A stretch of 64,000 nt of DNA, taken from assembly GCA_028023455.1 (NCBI GenBank), contig JAQFVV010012416.1:5873594-5937593 (forward strand). Direction: 5' to 3'. Made by a program: the position numbers and the translations under genes. Of the stretch, positions 47,586 through 58,674 are shown in pieces; the stretch's first letter is position 1; the number at the start of each line of letters is the position of its first letter. The notes below the pieces were generated by a model. The model did no database searches, was not told where the DNA came from, and was given only the letters and a program-made list of their open reading frames with translations. The stretch comes from Epiperipatus broadwayi. Its lineage: Eukaryota; Onychophora; Udeonychophora; Euonychophora; Peripatidae.

Positions 47586-48324
47586 TACATTAAGTTTAGT
47601 ATAGAAAATGTACATGTATTTAAATATTATATATATATATGTGCACTATTAACTTTCTTAATACCAACTAAACTATAAAATGAATATGTGTAATAGGTAT
47701 TAAATACTATAACAAAAATAAAAATATGTAATAGGTACTATATATCTAAACTAATATAAAATATGTAACCATATACTTAACAATAAAGATTATATTAAAA
47801 GATTTAAAACTGGTATAACAATTCTTAGTAAAACTATCTAAGAAAAAGCAACTAATAGTTGTTAATTCACTATGGTTTTTAATTTAGTACCTTCTAATTT
47901 TAAGAATTACATCAATGAAATGTATCAATATAAAAATTGTTATCCACAATTGTATATGTGATCATTTTAGCAGTTTTGAAGCATTAATATCAGTAAAGAT
48001 GTATTTTTTTTTTGGGGGGGGGGGGGAGTGATGTTAATGCATGTGATAATATGAACATTAAATAATGGATCAGAGTCATTGGGAATAATACTATTAGTTG
48101 GGTGATTCAAATAGACTATCGAATTTATGCAAAACACATAGATTAATATTATGATTATTTTATTTAGACAGAAAAATTACTATAAAGAAATTAAAATGCA
48201 TTTATAGTCAAAACAATGGCATATTATGGATTATATTGTAATTATGAGAGAGAATGAAAAACTTGATATATAGAAGAGATTACATATTGATTAACTCTCC
48301 AAAATTAAAATTGAAGTGGCATCT
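47586..48324. other. AT-rich spacer, nothing recognised
   Basis: Contains a T run followed by about 14 G at 48005-48027. No other motif recognised. Confidence 0.4.
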
Positions 48325-48330
48325 AAAAAT

Positions 48331-49600
48331 AAGATTTGGTTCTCGTAGAATAGCTGCTAAATCCCACTCGATGGTGCACTTTTCACGCTAAAATTATAAA
48401 ATATGATCATTCATGGGCCGTTAATTATAATCATTTTGATGTGTTTTTTGTAATGCGAAAATAAAAACAAAAAGAAAATCGTCTTTTTTAAATATTACTT
48501 AATTTTAAATATTATTTTTTATTAACGTATACAAATTAAATGATAATAATAAATGTAAAATAAAATAAACAAATTACAATTTGATTCATCTTTTTTAGTT
48601 TTCTTTTTATTAGAAAAAATCCATTTTCTATCGGAGATTTTTTTTACTGGGGTTACGGCTTTTTTTGTTGTTGTTGTTTACCATTAGTTTTTATTTCAAA
48701 TAGAATGATAACTAAAAGTAAAACTTGTTACGTTTACGTTTAGGGTTAGTTTTAGGGTTAGCATTAGGGTTAGGATTTGGGTTAGTTTTAGGGTTAGCTT
48801 TAGGGTTAGTTTTAGGTTTAGGTTTACGGTTAAAATAAAAAATATCAAAATCGTATTTTTGTAAATATTTTTTTTTTTTACTAACATCTATAAAATAAAT
48901 GATAACAATAAACGTAAACTATATTCAACAAAGAATAACAGTAGTCGGAGAAAAGAAAGAAACTAAAACTTTTTTAAACAACGACAAATATATATATAAA
49001 ATGTTTATAATACATGCTTTTTATGACATTTAAAAAAACAGTGTACAATTAATTGTACTTTTCTTACTGGATATTTTTGTGTTAATGCTTTTTTTTATTT
49101 CAAAAATCTACACACTGTACAATCTTAAAATGTCTCGTGGAATGTTACGAACAGTACGTTACTTGACTCGTTACCTAATTCCAAATAACTTTATTCATAT
49201 ATCTCATCAACATTTACTACTTAAAACTTCAATACACTATGGTGTAAAAAGTCTGATAATTATTACTTTACAAAATCTGAACATTTCAATACTTTAAAAT
49301 TAAAAAAAATTCAATGAAAACAACATTTCCATCAAATTCAAAAAAACACACCCTCTCCCCAAGCCGTAATCATTTTATAAACTGTGCGAATTCGCAAAAT
49401 GTATTTGCTGCGTAAAACATACATGCTGTACTGCGACGCGACCTAAGCGGCCTGCAATCTGTAGCACAACAAAAAAGTTGTATTATAGAAAATACAGGTT
49501 CGAAGGTGTCAGCCGCAGAAACGGCATTTTTATGTGTTTTAGCGTGAAAACAGCGCCATCCAGTGGGATATATCTGCTCATCGACGACAACCTAAGATTT
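48331..49600. mobile_element. DNA-transposon-like element with ~65-bp terminal inverted repeats
   Basis: Left end: CCCACTCGATGGTGC then TTTTCACGCTAAAA (48363-48393). Right end: TTTTAGCGTGAAAA then GCGCCATCCAGTGGG (49537-49567). These are inverted with few mismatches, and the similarity extends outward over TTCTCGT-GAATAGCTGCTA and its counterpart. The interior has telomere-like repeats (48731-48832) and a GC-richer, CpG-containing patch (49380-49520), but no recognised transposase, so it is probably non-autonomous. The target-site duplication is not clear. Confidence 0.75.
48731..48832 (+). repeat. Telomere-like degenerate GGGTTA repeats
   Basis: About 100 bp of GGGTTAG units interspersed with TTTTA and CTTTA variants (period often 12). 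It matches the animal telomere motif TTAGGG but is degenerate and internal to the 48.3-49.6 kb element. The low-complexity Leu/Thr/Lys open frame on the other strand is an artefact. Confidence 0.85.
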
Positions 49601-50199
49601 TATCCAAAGCAGATCTGACATTGGTTTTTAGAAGCAAATGAGGTTCATTTCAACAACTATTAAGTATCCAAATCAAATGCTTAAATCATTAATGTTATTA
49701 AAATATAAAATTTATTTAAGAAGTGCGTAACACATACAAAAAATTATATTTATGATTTCCGCTATTATAGGAGCATATAACATTCCTCGCTTGACAGAAT
49801 ATGTAGTTTATAATAAAGATGGGGCTTAAATTCAGGAATGCAATATAATGATGAGAAGACTTAAAATTAATGTAATAGATTAAAAATGCAAAGGAGATAG
49901 TTATTTGCAGATGACATTCATTCATGGATTTAAAAAAACATTACAATAATATTAATAAATTATTATATAACATCCTTTAATTTATAATGATGACATCTGA
50001 ACAAATATAGAGGAAGTATAGATTTAAATATGATACAAAAATCAGATAACTATTTCCATCTCACTGAGTCATTTACATCTGGACAAAAACCACTAGGATG
50101 ATGAAATTAAATAATGAAGAGCTCTTAGTTAAATTAACACCTTAACCACATTTATGAAGTTGTGTCACCTAAACTTAAAAATGATTTTTTTTTTGTTTC
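49601..50199. other. AT-rich spacer, nothing recognised
   Basis: No motif recognised. Confidence 0.4.
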
Positions 50200-50420
50200 A
50201 TTATATGAGGCAAAAATCTCCATACAGTAGTGACACCCTGTGCCAACCAGAGTAATCAATGGATGCCAGAAGGCTTGTGCATAAAATCCCTATCTAATGC
50301 CTACTCATCCAATATCCCCAGACCAGTTTCTGGCTTGTGGCACTACTGTATGGAGTGTTTTGCCTTGTTTAATAACAAATATGTGCTAGTATAGGAGATG
50401 GTGATCATGTGATATTTAGT
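50200..50420. repeat. Rep-1 snap-back copy, truncated
   Basis: A forward half (CTCCATACAGTAGTGACACC through GACCAGTTTCTGGCTTGTGG) is joined directly to a reverse end (CACTACTGTATGGAG...GTGATCATGTGATATTT). The hammerhead core is deleted at the junction. Confidence 0.88.
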
Positions 50421-52384
50421 TGTTTCATTATATAAATCAGACATCATCTATCTTCTATTTTCTTCCAAAGGCAGATTCCACATAATAAACAAGATCACAA
50501 TTTGCATATAAGATCATCAATTAACTTTTTCCATTACCTATCACAGTGCTTACCTTTCAACAGATTTTTTGTAATTCCTTTAATCCTTTTTCCATTTATT
50601 TTTTTCAACACTTTTACACTTCTAATTTTTCCAACCTACACTTTCTATTGTCCCTTTCAAGTCAATATCTTATTTATTTTTCTTAATCGACTGTTTCTGC
50701 TTTGTAAAAAATAACACTACAAACAAAATGTTTAATATATATATATTAGTCTTATTTTAATTGTCCTCACAATAATCTTTTACCTTTATTATAAGAATGT
50801 TTGGCCATGCTAATGCTCATTCTACATTTTTTTTATTCTCTCCTTCATGCAACATCCAAACATTTAAAAGCACTAACTTTCTATAGTGTTTACTTTTTTT
50901 AAAAAATCTATTTTCAATGCATTAGTTTATTAGAGTTTATTTTAATCTCAAACTTTCTATAAGTTGTGTTAATCCTGCATAATATTTGTTGACCTCAGCC
51001 TTACTTAGTTTAAGCATTGCTATATAATCGGAAAATCTGATTCAATTAATCCTCCTCTATACTTAGTATATATTAAATAAAATATTAAACAGACAACATC
51101 CCTGCCCTTTATGACTTTCTATGACTACTGTATATCTCTTTTTATATGTTAATTTATAGTGAGAATTGTAAAACATTCAACATTTATGGAATACCATAGC
51201 AACTGATCACGTTTTTTATACTTATATAAGTCAAAAGACATGACCCTAATAAGATAGTTGATGATACGATGACATTCCCTGTGTACATTAAACTATTCAA
51301 AAAACACATGCATACTCTCACTTTAAGAGCAGTTATGCACATTCTGTTCTAAATATGCTTACCATAAGCTTGAGTAACCAATGAACACTAGATGTTTTAG
51401 TATTATAAAATTTCCATCTTGAAACCAGTTTTTGCATAGTGACTAGAATTCAAAGCTGGAATTAATGCATTTATAAACTATCTTTTACTTCTTTATACTA
51501 TTTAAGTTAATATCTTGAAATTCAAAAAACATTTAAGTAATTCATTTTTATAATTATTTAAAACTGAGGTTTCTAAACTATATAGAAACTGATCTGGTAT
51601 CAGTTGTATACACTAAGGAAATGTTAGCCTGAAATCAATTTAAATAGTATGAAGAATAAAAAATGCATGTTAAATGCCTATATGCATTTGACCCAGAATT
51701 GAATTCTGGATTTCTATTATGAAGACAAAAGTCAGACACCATAGCACTATATCATCTGGGGTCCTTTAATTACTCAAGCATATACTATATGTATGCCTGA
51801 AAATAGAGAAAATAACCGCTTTTGATAGCATATAAGAAAATCATGCGATGTTGTTGGTATACATACTGTGTGTGTTCAATAGATGGACTTACTATTTTTA
51901 ACCTCAAAATATGAAATAAAACTCGATATTGGAATGTAGACAAAGAATGTTTTAAATATATATGGAACATTTTAGTACTAGTCGTATAGAGTATAATTTA
52001 TATGTGCGTAAATTGTTTCCTTGTATGCATATACATCAAATACAAGTGAAAGAAGATGGATTGCAGAAAGACGACAAAATTATTTTTGTTTGGACACAAT
52101 CTCATAACTCATTCGAACCATTTTTCTTTCAATGTGTTCATGCGTCAATTGGAAATGATTTTCTAAATATATTTCTCCCATATCTTCAACTTTTATAATC
52201 GTTGTTGAAGTTATCAGCAATTCAAAAAAATAGCAATTGAAAACGTTAAAAAATTCGAAATTAATAAAAAATACATTATTCATAACTTTTATTTTTTTGT
52301 TCACATGGGTTGATGCTTATGCAAGCTATACACATTTTTTAACATATATATATAAACATATACACATCTATATATATATAAATT
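50421..52384. other. AT-rich spacer, nothing recognised
   Basis: The overlapping open frames at 51962-52198 (plus) and 52080-52304 (minus) show no recognised domain. The plus frame contains KEDGLQKDDKIIFVW and an F-rich segment and could be a decayed exon, but nothing else supports it. Confidence 0.35.
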
Positions 52385-52640
52385 GCAATGGACTTGAACT
52401 CAGACTTTCAAGCTCCCTACAGCTATCCAATCCATCCTATACAACCGATTCACATTACCACACATATAAAAATAATAATCTCCAATATACGTATTTCATG
52501 CTGAAACAGTACTCATCAGTTGGTCCAGATTACCATCTCCCACACATATATACTATCAGTGCTCAGTTTATATTAAGATAGCAAATGATTGAATAAACTT
52601 CAGTCTTCTCCGCCCTCCAACTCTTCAGCTATATATTTGT
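52385..52640 (-). repeat. Rep-2 copy with intact hammerhead
   Basis: On the minus strand it starts with the blocks seen at 25025-25075 and ends with the tRNA-like part near 52385-52440 (GAAAGTCTGAGTTCAAGTCC). The ribozyme is at 52474-52534. Confidence 0.88.
52474..52534 (-). ncRNA. Type I hammerhead ribozyme candidate (rep-2), extended stem I
   Basis: Minus strand: CTGATGA (52513-52519), a stem II of 5 pairs with one A-C mismatch, GAAA (52494-52497), and a 3-bp stem III AUA/UAU with a CG loop. The triplet ends in A, cut between 52485 and 52486. Stem I is CCAA/UUGG, then a 3-nt GGA bulge, then an 8-pair helix GGUAAUCU with AGAUUAUU (two G-U). It is the longest stem I seen in the window. Confidence 0.82.
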
Positions 52641-53099
52641 ACCTAATTAGCAATATAGCAATTTATATATCGTAACATTGTGGAAATATTCTTCACACAA
52701 GCTAGAATAAGCACACACTACCGTCCTATGGTTTTAAACAATTATTGATGAAAGAGTGTGTCAATTCTAGTGTGCGTGTGTGTGTGGAGAATAGTTCTCT
52801 CCACATCTATATGTATGTGTGTGTGTTTAAAATTTAATAAGAACAATTATTAGCATATTTTGGTATCTACAAGTTGATTTGGAATTAAACTTTACAGATT
52901 CAAGGACCTGCTCCAATATGCATTCTCCATTTCAATTATACATATTCATTGTTTAAGATTATCTATCTACTCAGTAATTATTCCAAAATGGTCATGTGCA
53001 ATATAACATGGTGGAACAGTTGAAAGAATCCAAGTGATCAACACTGATAAATCTAAGTGATCAACACTGATACATCAATTCTTAACTGATATTATAACA
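52641..53099. other. AT-rich spacer, nothing recognised
   Basis: GT dinucleotide stretches near 52770-52830. No other motif recognised. Confidence 0.4.
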
Positions 53100-53325
53100 G
53101 GCAAATCTCTACATACAGTAGTGCCACTCAGTGCAAACCAGAGTAATCAATGTATGTCAGAAGGCTTGTGCATAAAATCCCTATCTAGGCACAAGCCTTC
53201 TGGCATCCATTGATTACTCTGGCTTGCACTGAATGGCACTACTGTATGGAGAGTTTTGCTGTTTTAATAACAGTTATGAGCAGGCATAAGAAATGGTGAT
53301 CATGTGATGTTTAGTGGTTTAATTC
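53100..53325. repeat. Rep-1 snap-back copy without ribozyme
   Basis: A forward piece (ACATACAGTAGTGCCACTC to CCCTATCTAGG, 53110-53188) runs straight into its reverse (CACAAGCCTTCTGGC to GTGATCATGTGATGTTTAGT). The two arms are highly similar, and the ribozyme segment that would lie between them is absent. Confidence 0.9.
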
Positions 53326-54767
53326 TTAACCGAGTGAAAATTAAAAAAAAACTCACTTTTGTGCTTAGCCTATCAATTGACTACTTGAATGTCACATAAT
53401 CTCAAGCAATAAATCAAAGGTATGGTTATATGTTTGTTATTCACTGTTTTACTAAGGGATGTGAAAAAATCTATAATGTAGTTTCCTAAAAGGGCAAATA
53501 AATATTGAAAAACAATGGACAATAAGGCATAAGTTTAGTTGCAACATAATCAAATTCAGGATGGTATTAAGAGTCTCATTGTTTCAGGTGTGTTAATCTG
53601 CACTTAAATCTAGTGTGAATCTGGTTTTTTAATAACATAAGTAGATTCTCACTAATACTGATGAATCAATCCAGTTATACATATAGCTTAGAAATAGCTA
53701 TAGATTACCAATATAGTAACAATGCATCTGTAATACAACCTGTCAAATGTTTCAGACAATCATTCACTTTGCAGCTTGGAATAACCATGAGCAATGAAAG
53801 CATAATCTCTCATGGAAAAATTTGGTGGTGGCATTTTCAGTACAGTGTCTTATTTTTTAAATGACGTTCCTCAATTTTCACCATAATTTCCACACAGTGG
53901 TCAAACATTGTGAATTATTTTCCATCATCTCACTACATTATGATTACTTTTTCCTAACCTATTATTCTCTAAATATTAAATGTCAAATGCATATGCAAAA
54001 TACTCTCATTGATTATTTATGTTTAGCTTCTTCTATATGATAACACTGAGTAATGTATGCCTTTAATAATACTCAAAGAAGGAGAAACTTATATGACAAG
54101 TTTTGACAATTGACTCTTTCTTTAAAAGTCATTATCATGACAAAAAATCTTCACACCTGATTTTTTTTGCACAAGCCCTTTTAAACTTTGTAAATAAGCA
54201 AATATATAACAGGTTAATTCAAAACCTGGTTATCATAGTGTTTCATGTTGTCAATAATCTCTCTGCAAAAATTGTTAATGCGCTTGTGAGTTTATGCAAT
54301 CACGTTCTCATTCTTTGATGACACTCTGACTCCAGTCTTTTTTTGTTTCGACACCTTTTTTTATTTTCATAATTTTTATTTTGTCTTTAATAAACGTTTG
54401 CTAATAATGAATGATGATGATAAAAATTATATATTAACATTCACTGAATTATATGGTCATTTATGTTGCTAGAATCACTATTATGAATTTTTAGCATGAA
54501 CAGAATAATTCTTATCTTTGCGGGATCTTCACCAGGTAGAAGTCAATCTTCAGATTTCTTACAGATATATTTTTAAGATAAATAAATATGAAGAAGGTGA
54601 ACTATATTGCATTCACAGATTCTCTTTCTTTTACGACTTTATGAGAAGGTGGAAGGGACTCCTCTGAGTTATAACATTCTTATCTAACAGCAGATCATTC
54701 ACTAAAGATATAATCCTTTTAAAAAAATATAAGTATGCTAGCTATATATATATATATACTTAAGCTA
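53326..54767. other. AT-rich spacer, nothing recognised
   Basis: No motif recognised. Open frames at 53661-53864 and 54103-54318 have no family I recognise. Confidence 0.4.
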
Positions 54768-54856
54768 GATGTAATTAGAGGGAATTTAAACCCAGACCTT
54801 CAAGATCCATTCAGTCATTCAATCTGTCATATATAACTGATACACATAAATGTGAA
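54768..54856 (-). repeat. Rep-2 tRNA-like end fragment
   Basis: Minus-strand tail (reading GAAGGTCTGGGTTTAAATTCC; plus strand shows AAACCCAGACCTTCAAG). It directly abuts the rep-1 array at 54862. Confidence 0.75.
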
Positions 54857-54913
54857 AAAGGCAAAACTCTTCATACAGTAGTGCCACCCTAGTGCCTACT
54901 CATGCAATATCCC

Positions 54914-54957
54914 CAGACTAGTTTCTGGCTTATGGCCTTTATCAGTGAGAAGCTTGG
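54914..54957 (-). ncRNA. Inactivated hammerhead (rep-1)
   Basis: The minus-strand core reads CTGATAA (G8 changed to A). GAAAC, the GTC triplet and stem I (CUUCUCA with UGGGGA, including G-U pairs) remain. Predicted inactive. Confidence 0.6.
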
Positions 54958-55498
54958 GTCTGAGAGAACTGCACCTAAATCTTAGGATCTAATTCAACAT
55001 TCCAGTTGCCACCTTTTATCTCTACTTAACTACAAAACTATGAGAATGAAATTGAAAACACAATAATATTTTCAATCTAAGTTCAATAGCTTATATAGTC
55101 ATATGGGTCTGAACTCAGTTCAGCACCCAAACATTTTGGTGTCTTTGGCTCTTTAACAACCAGAGCCACCATCCTATTAGGCAGGATTGGTGTTAAACCA
55201 CTAAACATCACATGATCACTATCTCTTATGCTAGCACGTTATTAAACAGGAAAAACTCTCCATACAGTAGTGTCACCCTGTGCCAACCAGAGTAATCAAT
55301 GGATGCCAGAAGGCTTGTGCATAAAATGCCCAACTAGTGCCTACTTATCCAATATCCTAAGATTTAGGTGCAGTGCTCTCAGATCCAAGGCTTGTCACTA
55401 ACAAAGGCCTGATGCCAGAAGGCTTGTGCATAAAATGCCATCTAGTGCCTACTTATCCAATATCCTAATATTTAGGTGCAGCGCTCTCAAATCCAAGG

Positions 55499-55542
55499 CT
55501 CCTCACTGATGAAGGCCACAAGCCAGAAACTAGTCTGGGTAT
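55499..55542 (+). ncRNA. Type I hammerhead ribozyme candidate 1 of the array (rep-1)
   Basis: CTCCTCA (55499-55505), CTGATGA (55506-55512), stem II GGC/GCC around CACAA with an adjacent A-A, GAAAC (55526-55530), 2-bp stem III with a TA loop, GTC (55533-55535), then TGGGTAT. Stem I forms 4 pairs, then one mismatch. All invariant core positions are intact. Confidence 0.8.
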
Positions 55543-55949
55543 ATTTGATGAGTAGGCCCTAGATGGGGATTTTATGCACAAGCCTTTTGGCATCCATTGA
55601 TTACTCTGGTTGGCACAAGGTGGCATTATTGTACGGAGAGTTTTGCTTGTTTAATAACAGTTATGTGCTATCATAAGAGATGGTGATCATGTGATGTATA
55701 GTGGTTTAACACCAATCCTGCATAATAGGATAGTGGTGGTTATGGTTGTTAAAGAGCCAAAGACACTAAAATGTATGGATGCTGAACTGAGTTCAGACCC
55801 ATATGACTATATAAGCTATTGAGCTTAGATTGAAACTATTGTGTTTTCAATTTCATTCTCATAGTTTTGTAGTTAAGTAGAGATAAAAAGTGGTGCTGGA
55901 GGGTTGAATTAGATTCTAAAATCTAAGTGCAGTGCTCTCCAATCCAAGG

Positions 55950-55993
55950 CTCCTCACTGATGAAGGCCACAAGCCAGAAACTAGTCTGAGGAT
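55950..55993 (+). ncRNA. Type I hammerhead ribozyme candidate 2 of the array (rep-1), best stem I
   Basis: CTCCTCA (55950-55956), CTGATGA (55957-55963), stem II GGC/GCC, GAAAC (55977-55981), GTC (55984-55986), TGAGGAT (55987-55993). Stem I forms 6 pairs. At the third pair this copy has A-U where others have G-U, so pairing is kept or improved. The core is intact. Confidence 0.83.
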
Positions 55994-56376
55994 ATTGGAT
56001 GAGTAGGCACTAGATGGGGATTTTATGCACAAGCCTTCTGGCATCCATTGATTACTCTGGTTGGTACAGGGTGGCACTACTGTATGGAAAGTTTTGCCTG
56101 TTTAATAAGTTAAGTGCTAGCATAAGAGATAGAGATCATGTGATGTTTAGTGGTTTAATACCAATCCTGCCTAATAGGATAGTGGTGGCTATGGTTGTTA
56201 GTCATAGACACCAAATGTATGGGTGCTGAACTCAGTTAAGACCCATATGACTATATAAGCAATTGACCTTAGATTGAAAATATTGTTTTCAATTTTATTC
56301 TCATAGTTTTGTAGTTGAGATAAAAGGTGTCTGCTGGAGGGTTGCATTAGATCCTAAGATCTAGATGCAGTGCTCT

Positions 56377-56420
56377 CAGATCACTGATGAAGGCCACAAG
56401 CCAGAAACTAGTCTGGGAAT
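56377..56420 (+). ncRNA. Hammerhead ribozyme candidate 3 of the array (rep-1), weak stem I
   Basis: CTGATGA (56384-56390), stem II GGC/GCC, GAAAC (56404-56408) and GTC (56411-56413) are intact. A deletion just upstream removed the CTCCTCA strand, so stem I is reduced to about 3 pairs. Activity is doubtful. Confidence 0.65.
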
Positions 56421-56575
56421 ATTGGATAAGTAGGCTCTATATGGGGATTTTATGCACAAGCCTTCTGGCATCCATTGATTACTCTAGTTGGCACAGAATG
56501 GCACTGCTGTATGGAGAGTTTCGCCTGTTTAATAACAGTTATGTGCTAGCAGAAGAGATGGTGATCATGTGATAA

Positions 56576-56945
56576 ATGTGAAAAAGATAAATGATCTCCA
56601 GTATACATATTTTGTGCTGAATTAGCACTCATCAGTTGGTTCTGATCATCATCTTTCACACACATATGTAATCAGTCCTTTGTTTACATTAAGATAGCAA
56701 ATTTTCAAATTTTAATGAACAGGCTTGTCTTCTCCATTTTCCAACTTTTCAGCCATCCATATCATTGAAAATCTGATGGCATGTCCAAAGCTCTGTTTCC
56801 CAATTTTGCTGTCATACTCATGTTAACCATAAGTCATTATGTATTCTGAAGATCATTTATCTTTTTTCACATATATGTGATCACGGGTAGCAGTTGTATA
56901 AGATGGAGAGGAATTGAAAGTCTGGATTCTAAAGATATAATCACA
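56576..56945. repeat. Rep-2 inverted copy with mutated hammerhead
   Basis: A minus-strand copy (56576-56850) with CTGATGA but G12 of GAAA changed to A (CAAAA); stem II is a perfect 5 bp (GUGCU/AGCAC). It is followed by a plus-strand tail (ATCTTTTTTCACATATATG to GAAAGTCTGG, 56868-56930), making an inverted pair. It directly abuts the rep-1 array. Confidence 0.82.
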
Positions 56946-58404
56946 ATCAGAACAAATCCCCCACCCCTTTATTTGCAAATGTTTGTCAACACTCAACACT
57001 GAGACTTTCAGACCTTGTATTTATTTCCTTAGAGACTACAAAAACACTAGAGCAGTGTTACCAATCTTTTTTTAACAATAGTACATCAAATTTGGAATTT
57101 TTTGGCCGCATCTCCACTTCATTTATATACTTTGTACAATATCAATAAAGCAATATATAAGGCCACACTATTAATTTTGATGAAGCTAAGGTCGTCTTCT
57201 TTGAAAGAAATAAAAAGAATTAAAGAATCTTTGCTATTAAAAAATTATAATTCTGAAGCAATTAATTTATTTAAAAGTTCTTTTAATATTAAGGATGGGT
57301 GAGAAGTGGAATTGTGGGTAATGTGTATTTAAATATGTTGTTGTTTTGTAGTTCTTTACATTTGAGCAGTCTGCTTGTAACAGTGAAACCATTGGTAGTG
57401 ATTTAGAGTTTATATTTGTTTGGTTAGTCTGGTTGGGGTAATTTTGATTATATCTATATAATTCATTGCTTTATACAATTGCAAATAATTTATAATACAT
57501 ATTAATTAAGTTAAATCAATTATTTATAATTTTAATTATTATAACAAAACTAATAAATAATAATTACAATAAAGTTAAACATAAATAATAAATTTAAGAT
57601 GATGTTTGATCCTGCTGCAATCTGTAAATTTTTTTAATATTAGATGAAATATTAAAAACATTTCTTCCTCAATTTTGCACAATCTTGTTCTTTTATTATT
57701 AATAGTTGTTAGGGTACTAGTGCATTATGCAATCGACCAAACTTGGCAGCCATTTTTTACAGTTATAGTGGCCTACAATAAATATTTAAAACAAAATGTT
57801 TGACAAGAAGTGATTGTATTTTATATTTAGTTTTTTTTTAATTTTAAAAAAAGAAAAATTTCTACAAAAATTAATTATAATATTTCACTTTATTTATTAT
57901 TTTTTGTAGTAAGTACAGTTATTAATATAAAAATGAAAAAATGGAAGAAATGTAGAGTCATATATCCATTAACGCAGACTTCAACTTATTATTATTATAT
58001 TATATGAAAATAAAAAATATTTAATAACAATAAAGTGTCATATAATGCTCATTAACATAAACTTTTAAAGAGGACAGGATCCTGTACCTTGGGAAATACT
58101 CCACTGCATGCTATTCTGTCAAAGGAAAATCCCAAATTTTCATTATTTTGCAATGGTAGTGACAAAAAAAGACGCTGAATTAAAACAAAGTACGATAATG
58201 TTTGAAGCCTGTCATCATTTGCACATTATAATATAAATTTTAAAAAAATTGAAATAAACCTTCTGAATAAAATTTGTAATCAATTTATTAATTTTTTAAA
58301 ACTTAGTAACTAACACATATTTGGTAAAATTAAATTTAAAAAAAATATAAACAAATATTTAAACGAGATATTTATTTTATATAGTGCGATGTTTATGAAT
58401 TGTA
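56946..58404. other. AT-rich spacer, nothing recognised
   Basis: A plus-strand open frame at 57102-57302 (SLKEIKRIKESLLLKNYN) has no recognised family. A block related to 28245-28275 (GA-ATTTATTT...TATAG-GCGATGTTT) begins near 58362. No other motif recognised. Confidence 0.4.
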
Positions 58405-58674
58405 ATAAACTAAAGATCAGCTTTTTCAAGCTAATGCACATGCGCTTTATGAATCTTAATAATAAATGCTTTCACTTGATTGGTTTATCTTCACGCTCTC
58501 ATTTCCAGTGCTTAAGATCTGCCCATACTTAAGCATTTGGGTTGAAAAAATAGGTGGATTCATTCTATTCTTTCGCAAATACTTTATCTTGTGTTGGAAG
58601 TGAAAGTATTCATTTATTATTAAGATTCATAAAGTGCATATGCATTAGCTTGAAAAAGCTGATCTTTAGTTTAT
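58405..58674. repeat. Foldback element, 64-bp arms (family with 28296-28553)
   Basis: Arms 58405-58468 and 58611-58674 are inverted with few mismatches (CATTTATTATTAAGATTCAT innermost). The loop includes CTTCACGCTCTCATTTC and GGGTTGAAAAAATAGGTGG, homologous to the 28.3 kb element. Confidence 0.87.

Larger units (their letters stand above)
54862..56573. repeat. Rep-1 tandem array with inversion (retrozyme-like)
   Basis: One forward unit and the start of a second (54862-55350) are followed, after a rearranged junction (55350-55480), by reverse-orientation units to 56573. In the reverse part, GATCATGTGAT recurs at 55685, 56133 and 56563 (spacing 448 and 430). Three plus-strand hammerhead cores lie at 55506, 55957 and 56384. 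Predicted cleavage sites are after 55535, 55986 and 56413 (451 and 427 apart). A transcript of this strand could self-cleave into monomers of about 430-450 nt. Confidence 0.92.

Noticed and set aside
48731-48832. True telomere or chromosome end
   Set aside because: The repeats are degenerate, only about 100 bp, and sit inside an element flanked by ordinary sequence.
48696-48887. Leu/Thr/Lys-repeat protein on the minus strand
   Set aside because: It is the translation of telomere-like GGGTTA repeats.
51962-52304. Overlapping open frames on both strands as an exon
   Set aside because: No splice sites or domain that I can support; overlapping frames in AT-rich DNA are common.
53650-53700. CTGATGA followed later by GAAA, as another hammerhead
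   Set aside because: The spacing is too long, no stem II pairs, and no stem I or cleavage triplet can be placed.
54862-56573. CRISPR array
   Set aside because: The repeat unit is about 440 bp with no short repeat-spacer pattern, and the sequence context is eukaryotic.
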